Part shown: one piece after another, positions 30,277-38,210 of the stretch
Layout of the letters: each line of letters opens with the position of its first letter
How positions within the stretch are numbered: position 1 is the first letter of the stretch
From: Siminovitchia thermophila
GTDB taxonomy: Bacteria; Bacillota; Bacilli; Bacillales; Bacillaceae_C
NCBI RefSeq assembly: GCF_016909185.1
Contig: NZ_JAFBFH010000016.1
Coordinates: forward strand, 33,999-97,998
Direction: 5' to 3'
Length of the DNA: 64,000 nt
Notes under the pieces: model-generated
The model's input: the letters and a program-made list of their open reading frames with translations, nothing else
Databases searched by the model: none
What the model was told of the DNA's origin: nothing
Translations under genes and position numbers: made by a program

Positions 30277-31038
30277 TTGAAAGCAATATTTAAAACAGAT
30301 ACGGGAAAAGTCCGGCCGCATAATGAAGATAACGGTGGTGTTTTTGTAAATCATCGCGGCGATTATCTTGCCATTGTTGCAGACGGGATGGGCGGGCACA
30401 AGGCAGGGGAAGTGGCAAGCCAATGTGCTGTAAGCCATTTGAAAGATCAGTGGCAGCAAGTGGATACGATGGAGACCCCTGCTCAGGCAGAAAATTGGTT
30501 TCGAACGAATATAACGGCGGTCAACAAGCAAATTTTAAAATATTCCCGGGAAAACAAAGAGTATGAGGGCATGGGCACAACGATTGTGGCGGTCATTGTT
30601 ACCGATAAATTTGCGACGGTGGCCAATATCGGGGACAGCCGCTGTTATGTGATGAATGAACAAGGGTATAAACAATTAACGGAAGATCATTCATTTGTCA
30701 ACGAATTGGTGAAAACAGGGCAAATTACGCCTGAAGATGCGGCCCATCACCCACGTAAAAATATCGTGTTAAAAGCGGTTGGAACCGAGCCGGACATCGA
30801 AATGGACACGAAAACAATCACCTTTGAAGAAGGGGATAAAATATTGCTCTGTTCCGATGGTTTGTCGGACAAGGTAACGAAGGACGAGATGGAATCAATT
30901 TTAAATGAACAGGGCGATGTAGAAGAAAAAGCCGGAAAATTGATACAGATGGCTAATCAATACGGCGGTGAGGACAATATTTCACTCGCCATTATTGAAT
31001 ATGAAGCCCGCGGTGAAAGCAGGTGTAATGGATGCTGA
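30277..31038 (+). CDS. stp: PP2C-type serine/threonine phosphatase
   Basis: Metal-dependent phosphatase (PrpC in B. subtilis) that reverses phosphorylation by the partner kinase PrkC. It has 253 residues. PP2C metal-binding motifs VRPHNEDN, VADGMGGHKAGE, NIGDSR and GGEDNIS are all present. It starts with TTG behind GAGGTGG. Its end overlaps the start of prkC, the usual phosphatase-kinase pairing. Confidence 0.95.
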   Translation: MKAIFKTDTGKVRPHNEDNGGVFVNHRGDYLAIVADGMGGHKAGEVASQCAVSHLKDQWQQVDTMETPAQAENWFRTNITAVNKQILKYSRENKEYEGMGTTIVAVIVTDKFATVANIGDSRCYVMNEQGYKQLTEDHSFVNELVKTGQITPEDAAHHPRKNIVLKAVGTEPDIEMDTKTITFEEGDKILLCSDGLSDKVTKDEMESILNEQGDVEEKAGKLIQMANQYGGEDNISLAIIEYEARGESRCNGC

Positions 31039-32987
31039 TCGGAAAAAGGATAAGCGGGCGCTATAAGATCATAAAAGTAATTGGCGGAGGAGGAATGGCG
31101 AACGTTTATCTGGCCCACGACATGATCTTGGACCGGGATGTGGCTGTAAAAGTATTGAGACTTGACTTCGCAGATGAAGACGAATTTATCCGCCGTTTTC
31201 AAAGAGAAGCCCAGTCCGCTACGAGCCTTGCTCATTCCAATATTGTCAATATATATGACGTGGGTGAGGAAGGAAATATATACTATATTGTAATGGAATA
31301 TGTCGATGGAATGACGTTAAAACAATACATACAACAAAATCATCCCATATCGGTGGAAAAAACGCTTGACATTATGAAACAGCTAACATCCGGACTTTCC
31401 CATGCGCATTACAATCACATTATCCATCGCGACATAAAGCCGCAAAATATATTGATTGATCATGAAGGAACCGTCAAAATTACGGATTTTGGCATTGCCA
31501 TGGCTTTAAGCGCAACCTCGATTACCCATACGAATGCCGTTTTGGGTTCCGTTCATTACTTGTCTCCTGAACAAGCGCGCGGAGGCATGGCCACTAAAAA
31601 GTCAGATATATATTCACTCGGGATTGTCATGTTTGAACTTCTTACGGGAAGGCTCCCATTCTTCGGGGAATCGGCGGTATCCATTGCACTGAAACATTTG
31701 CAGTCAGAAACCCCATCTCCAAGACGGTGGAATCCAGATATCCCGCAAAGTGTTGAAAATATTGTTTTAAAAGCAACAGCAAAGGATCCTTTTTTACGCT
31801 ACAATAATGTAGATGAGATGGAAAAAGACTTAGAAACGGCCCTTGACCCGGATCGGCTGCAAGAGCCTAAATTTTTGATTCCCGAAGATGAAGAGGCGAC
31901 AAAAGCCATTCCGGTTATTACGGATCATGACATCAATTCCTCAGGGGACGAAACGGTTATTCATCCTAACAGTTCGGACAATAACCCCGAGAAAAAAGAA
32001 AAGAAGAAGAAAAAGCCGAGAAAAAAGTTGCTTTGGATTATTGGATCGATCATAACCCTTGCACTTTTATTGGTATTGTTGTTTACCATTATTTTGCCAG
32101 CAGTCCTTGGGGCGAAAATTGTCAACGTACCTGATGTAAGCGGAAAAGAATACGACGATGCAGTTCTGGCGCTGGTTGATGCCGGCTTGGAGGTCGGTGA
32201 AACAATAGAAACCCCGGATGAAGAGTTTAAAGAAGGCGAAGTCATTAAAACAAGCCCCAAAGCGGGTCGGGAAGTTAAAAAGGGCAGTGTCATCGACATT
32301 TATTTAAGTACGGGAGAAGAAAAATTCGTCATGTCAGATTACACGGGACGACCGTACGAAGACATTCTTACATTGTTGAATGATGAAGACTTTAAGGAAA
32401 TTAAAAAAGAAATGGTGACTTCAGACGAAGAACCGGGGACGATCATTGAGCAGGATCCTTCACCTGGATCGGAAGTAGTTCCTTCCGAAACGACGGTTAC
32501 TTTCACCGTTAGCCAAGGGGCAGAGAGAATTACGCTAAGAGATTTGAGAGGGTACAATAAAAAAGGTTTGGAAAGCTACGAGGAATCTACTGGTTTAACG
32601 ATTGACTCCTCTGCGGAAGAATATTCGAACGAAGTTGATGCAGGTCTCGTCATATCACAGGAGCCTGCCGCAGGGACCGAACTAAAAAAGGGCGATACAG
32701 TCAAGGTGGTCATTTCCAAAGGGGAAAAAGAAATCCCCCCCAAAACCGTGACAAAAGAAATTACGATTCCATATGAACCCGCAGAAAAGGGGAAATCTCA
32801 AGAAGTAAGAATCTTTATAGAGGATATGAATCATAGTATGACGGTTCCTGCAGAAATTTTTTTAATCAACTCCAATGTTAAGAGGGAGATCCAATTAAAG
32901 GTTGAAAAAGACAAAAAAGCCGGTTATAAAGTGGTGAGGGACAATACAGTCATACTGGAAGAGGAAGTGCCTTATCCAAATGATTAA
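31032..32987 (+). CDS. prkC: Membrane serine/threonine protein kinase with PASTA domains
   Basis: Eukaryotic-like kinase that senses muropeptides and triggers spore germination and cell-wall responses. It has 651 residues. The kinase domain (about 10-270) contains GGGGMANVY, the invariant Lys of VAVKVL, HRDIKPQNIL and DFGIA. A basic stretch precedes one transmembrane helix at about 335-358. The extracellular part holds three PASTA repeats (about 362-565) and a further C-terminal domain. It overlaps stp and is followed by rsgA. Confidence 0.96.
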   Translation: MLIGKRISGRYKIIKVIGGGGMANVYLAHDMILDRDVAVKVLRLDFADEDEFIRRFQREAQSATSLAHSNIVNIYDVGEEGNIYYIVMEYVDGMTLKQYIQQNHPISVEKTLDIMKQLTSGLSHAHYNHIIHRDIKPQNILIDHEGTVKITDFGIAMALSATSITHTNAVLGSVHYLSPEQARGGMATKKSDIYSLGIVMFELLTGRLPFFGESAVSIALKHLQSETPSPRRWNPDIPQSVENIVLKATAKDPFLRYNNVDEMEKDLETALDPDRLQEPKFLIPEDEEATKAIPVITDHDINSSGDETVIHPNSSDNNPEKKEKKKKKPRKKLLWIIGSIITLALLLVLLFTIILPAVLGAKIVNVPDVSGKEYDDAVLALVDAGLEVGETIETPDEEFKEGEVIKTSPKAGREVKKGSVIDIYLSTGEEKFVMSDYTGRPYEDILTLLNDEDFKEIKKEMVTSDEEPGTIIEQDPSPGSEVVPSETTVTFTVSQGAERITLRDLRGYNKKGLESYEESTGLTIDSSAEEYSNEVDAGLVISQEPAAGTELKKGDTVKVVISKGEKEIPPKTVTKEITIPYEPAEKGKSQEVRIFIEDMNHSMTVPAEIFLINSNVKREIQLKVEKDKKAGYKVVRDNTVILEEEVPYPND

Positions 32988-33007
32988 TATTTGAAAGGAA
33001 GGATGCC

Positions 33008-33889
33008 ATGACCAAAGGAAAGATTATTAAAGCGTTAAGCGGTTTTTACTATGTATTGGCGGGAGATCAAATAGTCCAATGCAGGGGAAGAGGCGTTTTC
33101 CGCAAAAAGAATATACATCCGCTCGTTGGCGATTATGTTACATTTCAGGCTGAAAATGAGCAAGAAGGTTATATTATGGCGATTGAGCCGAGAAAAAATG
33201 AACTGACACGTCCGCCAATAGCGAATATTGACCAGGGCATCCTGGTCTTTTCCGCCAAAGAACCGGACTTTAACACACTTCTTCTAGATCGCTTTCTATC
33301 CGTTGTGGAGGCAAACAATATTCATCCTATTATTTGCATGACGAAGATTGATTTGCTTTTGGAAGAGGAGAGGAAGCAACTTGATCGTTATGTGGAAGAC
33401 TATCGGACGATCGGCTATGATGTTATTTTGGTGTCTGCTTTGACCGGTGAAGGGATAGACCAGCTTTTGCCGCATATTGATTCAAAAGTGAGTGTTCTAG
33501 CCGGACAGTCAGGTGTCGGAAAATCTTCTCTTTTGAATGCGTTGCGACCAGAGCTTGATTTAAAAACAGGACATATTTCATCACATCTTGGACGAGGCAA
33601 GCATACAACCCGCCATGTTGAATTGCTGCAAATTGGTGAAGGACTTGTTGCGGATACGCCGGGATTTAGTTCCCTAGAATTTCCCGAGATGGAGGAGGCC
33701 GAATTAGGACGAGCATTTCCGGAAATTTTTGCAGCGAGTGCAAGTTGCAAGTTTCGTCGTTGCCTTCATGTAAATGAACCGGGGTGCGCGGTGATAAAAT
33801 CCGTCGAAGAAGGCGATATTTGTTTATACAGATATGAACATTACAAGAAATTTTTGGAAGAAATTAAAGAGAGAAAGCCGAGGTATTAG
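33008..33889 (+). CDS. rsgA: Ribosome small-subunit biogenesis GTPase
   Basis: Circularly permuted GTPase (CpgA/YloQ) that acts late in 30S maturation. It has 293 residues. An OB-fold comes first, then the permuted GTPase motifs with TKIDLL before GQSGVGKSSLLNAL and DTPG. A C-terminal zinc knuckle follows, CKFRRCLHVNEPGC. The ATG start lies behind GAAAGGAAGG. Its position after prkC is conserved in Bacillus. Confidence 0.95.
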   Translation: MTKGKIIKALSGFYYVLAGDQIVQCRGRGVFRKKNIHPLVGDYVTFQAENEQEGYIMAIEPRKNELTRPPIANIDQGILVFSAKEPDFNTLLLDRFLSVVEANNIHPIICMTKIDLLLEEERKQLDRYVEDYRTIGYDVILVSALTGEGIDQLLPHIDSKVSVLAGQSGVGKSSLLNALRPELDLKTGHISSHLGRGKHTTRHVELLQIGEGLVADTPGFSSLEFPEMEEAELGRAFPEIFAASASCKFRRCLHVNEPGCAVIKSVEEGDICLYRYEHYKKFLEEIKERKPRY

Positions 33890-33892
33890 GTT

Positions 33893-34543
33893 ATGAAAAT
33901 AGCGCCATCCATATTGGCTGCGGACTTTACAAAGCTGGGGGAGGAAATTAAAGAAGTTGAAGCCGCAGGAGCAGATTTGATCCATATTGACGTCATGGAC
34001 GGTCATTTTGTCCCCAACATCACGATGGGCCCCGCAGTAGTAGAAGCGATCCGGTCTATTACAGAGCTCCCTCTTGATGTTCATCTTATGATTGAAAATC
34101 CGGATCAATATATTGAGGCATTCGCCAAAGCGGGGGCGGATTATATGACCGTTCATGTCGAGGCTTCGCCCCACTTGCATCGAACACTGGATGAGATCAA
34201 AAAGCAAGGGATAAAATCAGGTGTTGTTCTTAACCCGGCAACACCGGCAGAATCGATAAAATATGTGCTCGACAACATTGATATGGTCTTGTTGATGACA
34301 GTAAATCCGGGATTTGGCGGGCAATCATTTATTCATTCCGTGCTCCCCAAAATTACCGAAGTAAGGAATATGGGGCTGAAACATGGTGTTCAATTTGATA
34401 TTGAAGTGGATGGCGGCATTAATCCCGAAACGGCGAAGCTATGCAAAGAAGCCGGCGCGACTGTCTTGGTAGCCGGTTCCTCTATTTTTCAACAAAAAGA
34501 CAGAAAAAAAGCCTTGCTGGAAATCCGTAAAGAAATCGTTTAG
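33893..34543 (+). CDS. rpe: Ribulose-phosphate 3-epimerase
   Basis: Interconverts ribulose 5-phosphate and xylulose 5-phosphate in the pentose phosphate pathway. It has 216 residues in a TIM barrel. Metal and catalytic residues lie in [27 protein letters not shown] and the Asp of EVDGG, all intact. It begins 3 nt after rsgA. Confidence 0.96.
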   Translation: MKIAPSILAADFTKLGEEIKEVEAAGADLIHIDVMDGHFVPNITMGPAVVEAIRSITELPLDVHLMIENPDQYIEAFAKAGADYMTVHVEASPHLHRTLDEIKKQGIKSGVVLNPATPAESIKYVLDNIDMVLLMTVNPGFGGQSFIHSVLPKITEVRNMGLKHGVQFDIEVDGGINPETAKLCKEAGATVLVAGSSIFQQKDRKKALLEIRKEIV

Positions 34544-34556
34544 AAAGGAATAAACG

Positions 34557-35219
34557 TTGGGAATGACAAAACCAATCATCCATATCGTTGCTGGAGGTCC
34601 GAGGAATTTAATCCCGGATCTGTCTTTGTTTATCGATCATCCCGTACTTTGGGCAGGGGTCGATCACGGGGTTCGCACAATCTTCCAGGCAGGTATCGCC
34701 CCCCATGTCGCTGTTGGGGATTTTGATTCGATCAGTAAGGAAGAGTGGCAGCAAATTGAAAAGAAAGTACCCGCGATTCACAAGTTTCGCCCGGAAAAAG
34801 ATGAAACAGACATGGAACTGGCTTTATTGTGGGCCGTCGGGCAAACACCGGAAAAAATCGTTATTTTTGGGGCAACCGGTGGCAGACTCGATCATTTTAT
34901 GGCAAACGCCTTTTTGGTGGCGGCCTATAAACAGAAATACCCTGACATTATGTTTGAATTAATTGATACAAATAATACCATTTCAGTCTGGTTGCCCGGC
35001 ATGCACACCATTGAGCAGGACACCGCAAAAAAATATGTCTCTTTTATTCCCGTGTTTAACGAGGTTATAGGGCTTACATTGTCGGGTTTCAAATATCCAT
35101 TACGCAATCATACGGTTCCGCTCGGCTCTTCACTATGCGTCAGCAATGAACTTATTCGGCAAACCGGTCATTTTTCTTTTGAAAAAGGCATATTAATGAT
35201 GATAAGGAGCATGGATTAA
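34557..35219 (+). CDS. thiN: Thiamine pyrophosphokinase
   Basis: Transfers pyrophosphate from ATP to thiamine to give thiamine diphosphate. It has 220 residues. Family motifs include GVDHGV near 36-41, VGDFDS, the substrate motif EKDETDMELAL and GATGGRLDH. The TTG at 34557 is preferred because AAAGGA lies 7 nt upstream; ATG 34563 would be 13 nt from that site. Last gene of the run from coaBC; spoVM follows. Confidence 0.92.
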   Translation: MGMTKPIIHIVAGGPRNLIPDLSLFIDHPVLWAGVDHGVRTIFQAGIAPHVAVGDFDSISKEEWQQIEKKVPAIHKFRPEKDETDMELALLWAVGQTPEKIVIFGATGGRLDHFMANAFLVAAYKQKYPDIMFELIDTNNTISVWLPGMHTIEQDTAKKYVSFIPVFNEVIGLTLSGFKYPLRNHTVPLGSSLCVSNELIRQTGHFSFEKGILMMIRSMD

Positions 35220-35323
35220 TGTTTCTAACATGTTTGTTTGCTTCGTGTACTAATGAATACATGTTGAATAAGATAAGAGTGAAAACAGCTATTTCTCTTT
35301 AAAGCGGTGAGGAGGGGACCTGT

Positions 35324-35404
35324 ATGAAGTTTTACACGATCAAGCTTCCGAGGTTTTTAGGCGGCATAGTACGGGCGATGCTTAGTACATTTAAAAAAGG
35401 TTGA
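35324..35404 (+). CDS. spoVM: Stage V sporulation protein M
   Basis: 26-residue amphipathic peptide (MKFYTIKLPRFLGGIVRAML then STFKKG) that binds the convex membrane of the forespore and anchors SpoIVA so that the coat can assemble. It is almost identical in its first 20 residues to B. subtilis SpoVM, including Pro9, which is needed for curvature sensing. It has a strong GGAGGGG ribosome site and its own downstream terminator. This gene shows that the organism is an endospore former. Confidence 0.97.
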   Translation: MKFYTIKLPRFLGGIVRAMLSTFKKG

Positions 35405-35417
35405 ATCAAAATGCAAA

Positions 35418-35450
35418 GAGGCACCTATACGAATAGGCGCCCTTTTTTAT
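35418..35450 (+). terminator. Terminator after spoVM
   Basis: GGCACCTAT (35420-35428) pairs with ATAGGCGCC (35433-35441), followed by a T run. It separates spoVM from the convergent rpmB gene. Confidence 0.85.
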
Positions 35451-35495
35451 AGAGAGAATTGCCTTTCATAAGAAAGAGCAATTTTCTCACTGCCA

Positions 35496-35684
35496 TTATA
35501 CTCTTTGAACTTTTCCTGATTTGAGTGCGCGTGCTGATACCCACACCCGCTTTGGTTTCCCGTTCACTAAAATCCGCACTTTTTGCAAGTTGGCACCCCA
35601 TGTGCGTCTGTTTGCATTCATAGCATGAGAACGTTTATTGCCCGTAGCTGTTTTACGCCCGGTAATGACGCATTGCTTCGCCAT
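35496..35684 (-). CDS. rpmB: 50S ribosomal protein L28
   Basis: Large-subunit ribosomal protein of 62 residues, starting [12 protein letters not shown] and containing [21 protein letters not shown], which is diagnostic. The start at 35684 follows GGAGGG; the frame extends 30 codons upstream but that part is not conserved. This form has a Cys only at position 5 and lacks the paired zinc cysteines of the C+ paralogue. It is transcribed against its neighbours, as in B. subtilis. Confidence 0.96.
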   Translation of the reverse strand: MAKQCVITGRKTATGNKRSHAMNANRRTWGANLQKVRILVNGKPKRVWVSARALKSGKVQRV

Positions 35685-35963
35685 AAAGATTCCCTCCAAT
35701 CCATATAAATCCCCATAAATCAACTGTTGACCAAAAGAAGCGCCGCATTTCTTGATTGCTTCCCTCGCGCACATCGGGTGTGCTGGATGTGCCAGCGCTG
35801 AAGCTGCGGGCAGTGTTCTTTAACACACTACACTCCGGTGCCGCTCGGTTGCTTTCTTGCGAACTGCTTGCTTTTTTTGCTCAAACCGCCAGTTGATGGT
35901 TACATTAATCTTTATTCGTAAATAATACTTTAATAATTTATCATACAACGGGCCAGAATGCAA
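35685..35963 (-). promoter_or_regulatory. rpmB promoter and long structured 5' leader
   Basis: On the minus strand TTGCAT (35958-35963), a 17-nt spacer and TAAATT (35935-35940, with an upstream TGA extension) form a promoter. It would give a leader of about 240 nt before rpmB. The leader contains hairpins such as GCTGG/CCAGC (35782-35796) and AGTGTT/AACAC (35812-35826). No gene is visible in it. It may regulate L28, or it may contain an intergenic repeat. Confidence 0.45.
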
Positions 35964-36021
35964 CAAATCTTCTCCCTGCTGTTAAGTTTTTTTTCTTTAC
36001 GGAGCAATCAAATAAAAATGA

Positions 36022-36051
36022 TTCAGCTTTAAAATTTACCTCTGTTATAGT
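36022..36051 (+). promoter_or_regulatory. Promoter of yloU
   Basis: TTCAGC (36022-36027) and an extended -10 (TGT before TATAGT, 36046-36051) with an 18-nt spacer lie 65 nt upstream of the yloU start. Confidence 0.55.
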
Positions 36052-36115
36052 AAGATAAGCATAGCCATAAACTTGAACCGTTCAACCTTTTGGAAAGAGA
36101 ATAGGAGGGAGCAAC

Positions 36116-36478
36116 ATGTCCATTGAAATGAAAACGAAGTACGGCCAAATCGACATATCGAATGAAACGATCGCAACGATTGCCGGTGGAGCGGCGATTG
36201 ATTGCTATGGTATCGTCGGTATGGCTTCCAGAAATCAAATTAGAGATGGGCTGACTGAAATATTGCGCAGAGATAATTTTTCGCGCGGAGTGGTCATCCG
36301 TCAGGAAGAAGGCGCCTTCCACATCGATATGTACATAATTGTCAGCTATGGAACAAAAATTTCAGAAGTGGCTTACAACGTCCAATCAAAGGTTAAGTAT
36401 ACATTGAAAAAAATGATCGGACTATCAGCCGATACAGTCAATATATTTGTTCATGGAGTTCGGGTTACGAACCCGTAA
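36116..36478 (+). CDS. yloU: Asp23/Gls24 family envelope stress protein (YloU)
   Basis: Small cytoplasmic or membrane-associated protein of the Asp23 family, linked in other Firmicutes to envelope and alkaline stress. It has 120 residues, with the conserved segments IAGGAAIDCYGIVGMA and VIRQEEGAFHIDMYIIVSYG. It starts behind GGAGGG. The 3' end nearly touches fakA, and the pairing with the kinase gene is conserved across Bacilli. Confidence 0.9.
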   Translation: MSIEMKTKYGQIDISNETIATIAGGAAIDCYGIVGMASRNQIRDGLTEILRRDNFSRGVVIRQEEGAFHIDMYIIVSYGTKISEVAYNVQSKVKYTLKKMIGLSADTVNIFVHGVRVTNP

Positions 36479-36494
36479 TGAGGAGGAAAAGTTT

Positions 36495-38171
36495 GTGTCG
36501 ATAACATCATTGGATGGAAATCGCTTCGCTGAGATGGTTACTCACGGAGCCGATTACTTATCAGCCAATGCCGAGTTGGTTGATGCCTTAAATGTTTTTC
36601 CTGTGCCTGACGGCGATACAGGTACAAATATGAAATTATCAATAAATTCGGGAGCAAAAGAGGTACAAAAAAATGTACAAGATCACATAGGCAAGGTAGG
36701 TGCCGCTTTTTCCAAAGGCTTGTTAATGGGAGCCCGCGGGAATTCCGGCGTCATTTTATCCCAGCTTTTTCGGGGATTTTCCAAAGAAATTGAAACCAAA
36801 TCCGCTTTATCGAGCAGAGAATTTGCCCGCGCATTGGAAGCAGGCGTTCAAACAGCTTATAAAGCAGTCATGAAACCAGTGGAAGGAACGATTTTGACAG
36901 TAGCAAAAGATGCCGCCAAACAAGCGGTGGAAACCGCCAAAACGACGGTGGATATTGCAGAAGTAATGGATGATACTCTGGCTGCTGCAAAAAAGTCGCT
37001 CTCCCGGACCCCCGATCTGCTACCCGTTTTAAAGGAAGTAGGTGTTGTAGACAGCGGTGGGCAGGGACTTGTTTTTATATATGAAGCCTTTCTGGCAGTT
37101 TTGAAAGGACAAGTTCTTTCGCGCGCTCCCCGAACGGACGTCCGCTCGATGGAAGAACTGGTAAACGCGCAGCATCACCAAAATGTTCACGGATTTATGA
37201 GTACGGAAGATATTGAATTTGGATATTGCACAGAATTCATGGTCCGTTTGGAAAAAGATCACAAACCTTTTTATGAAGAAACCTTCCGGAAAGACTTGAG
37301 TGAATACGGTGATTCCCTGCTTGTTATTTCCGATGAAGAGGTGGCAAAAGTCCACATTCACTCCGAGCAGCCCGGAGAGGTCTTATCATACGGCCAGCAG
37401 TACGGTCCACTTATTCATATAAAGATTGAAAATATGCGGGAGCAGCACAGCGCCCTTGTAAAAGAGCGCCCGGCTTTAGCCCCATCCACTCCGGTTGTTG
37501 AGAAAAAGAAACAGGAGAAATGGGGAATAGTTGCTGTTGCCACTGGAGAAGGCGTCGCTAAATTGTTAAAAAGCACCGGCGTTTCCGCCATTATCGAAGG
37601 CGGCCAAACGATGAACCCGAGTACCGAAGACTTGCTTAACGCCGTCAATCGGGTAAATGCTGAAAACATCATTATTCTTCCTAATAATAAGAATATTGTC
37701 ATGGCAGCGGAACAGGCAGCCGAAGTTGCCAAGGGAAACATCTTTGTTGTTCCATCAAAGACAATTCCTGAGGGGATCGCCGCTATGCTGGCATTCCATC
37801 CGGATCGGGACCTAGAAAGCAACGTACAGGCAATGAAAAATGCGATGCAATTGGTAAAAACAGGACAAATTACGTATGCTGTCAGGGATACGTCCATCGA
37901 TGGAATGGAAATCAAAAAAGATGACTATATGGGCATTGCCAACGGTAAAATCGTAACAACAAACAAAAACTTGTTGGAAGCGGCCAAAAATTTGTTGATA
38001 AAAATGATTGAGGATGACTCGGAAATTTTGACGATCATTTATGGAGAAGGCACCGAACCGGCGGTTGCGGAACAATTGGGCCGGTTTGCCGAAGAGCAGT
38101 TTCCTGATATAGAGGTTGAACTCCATGACGGGGGCCAGCCTGTATACGACTTTATTTTTTCAGTTGAGTGA
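36495..38171 (+). CDS. fakA: Fatty acid kinase ATP-binding subunit / DhaL-domain protein (YloV)
   Basis: Phosphorylates fatty acids bound to FakB proteins, so that exogenous fatty acids can enter phospholipid synthesis. It has 558 residues. The N-terminal DhaL domain carries the nucleotide and Mg motifs PVPDGDTGTNM and GARGNSGVILSQL. A middle domain and a C-terminal DegV/FakB-like region follow. The GTG at 36495 lies behind AGGAGG; the same frame runs upstream into yloU without a ribosome site. In B. subtilis sdaAB and sdaAA lie between this gene and recG, but they are missing here. Confidence 0.93.
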   Translation: MSITSLDGNRFAEMVTHGADYLSANAELVDALNVFPVPDGDTGTNMKLSINSGAKEVQKNVQDHIGKVGAAFSKGLLMGARGNSGVILSQLFRGFSKEIETKSALSSREFARALEAGVQTAYKAVMKPVEGTILTVAKDAAKQAVETAKTTVDIAEVMDDTLAAAKKSLSRTPDLLPVLKEVGVVDSGGQGLVFIYEAFLAVLKGQVLSRAPRTDVRSMEELVNAQHHQNVHGFMSTEDIEFGYCTEFMVRLEKDHKPFYEETFRKDLSEYGDSLLVISDEEVAKVHIHSEQPGEVLSYGQQYGPLIHIKIENMREQHSALVKERPALAPSTPVVEKKKQEKWGIVAVATGEGVAKLLKSTGVSAIIEGGQTMNPSTEDLLNAVNRVNAENIIILPNNKNIVMAAEQAAEVAKGNIFVVPSKTIPEGIAAMLAFHPDRDLESNVQAMKNAMQLVKTGQITYAVRDTSIDGMEIKKDDYMGIANGKIVTTNKNLLEAAKNLLIKMIEDDSEILTIIYGEGTEPAVAEQLGRFAEEQFPDIEVELHDGGQPVYDFIFSVE

Positions 38172-38210
38172 TATGCTCCTGAAATAAGGAAGGAGGGAGG
38201 CAAGCAGCCC

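Noticed and set aside
35220..35323. Sigma-E promoter upstream of spoVM
   Set aside because: Expected from biology, but I could not find a convincing -35/-10 pair at proper spacing.
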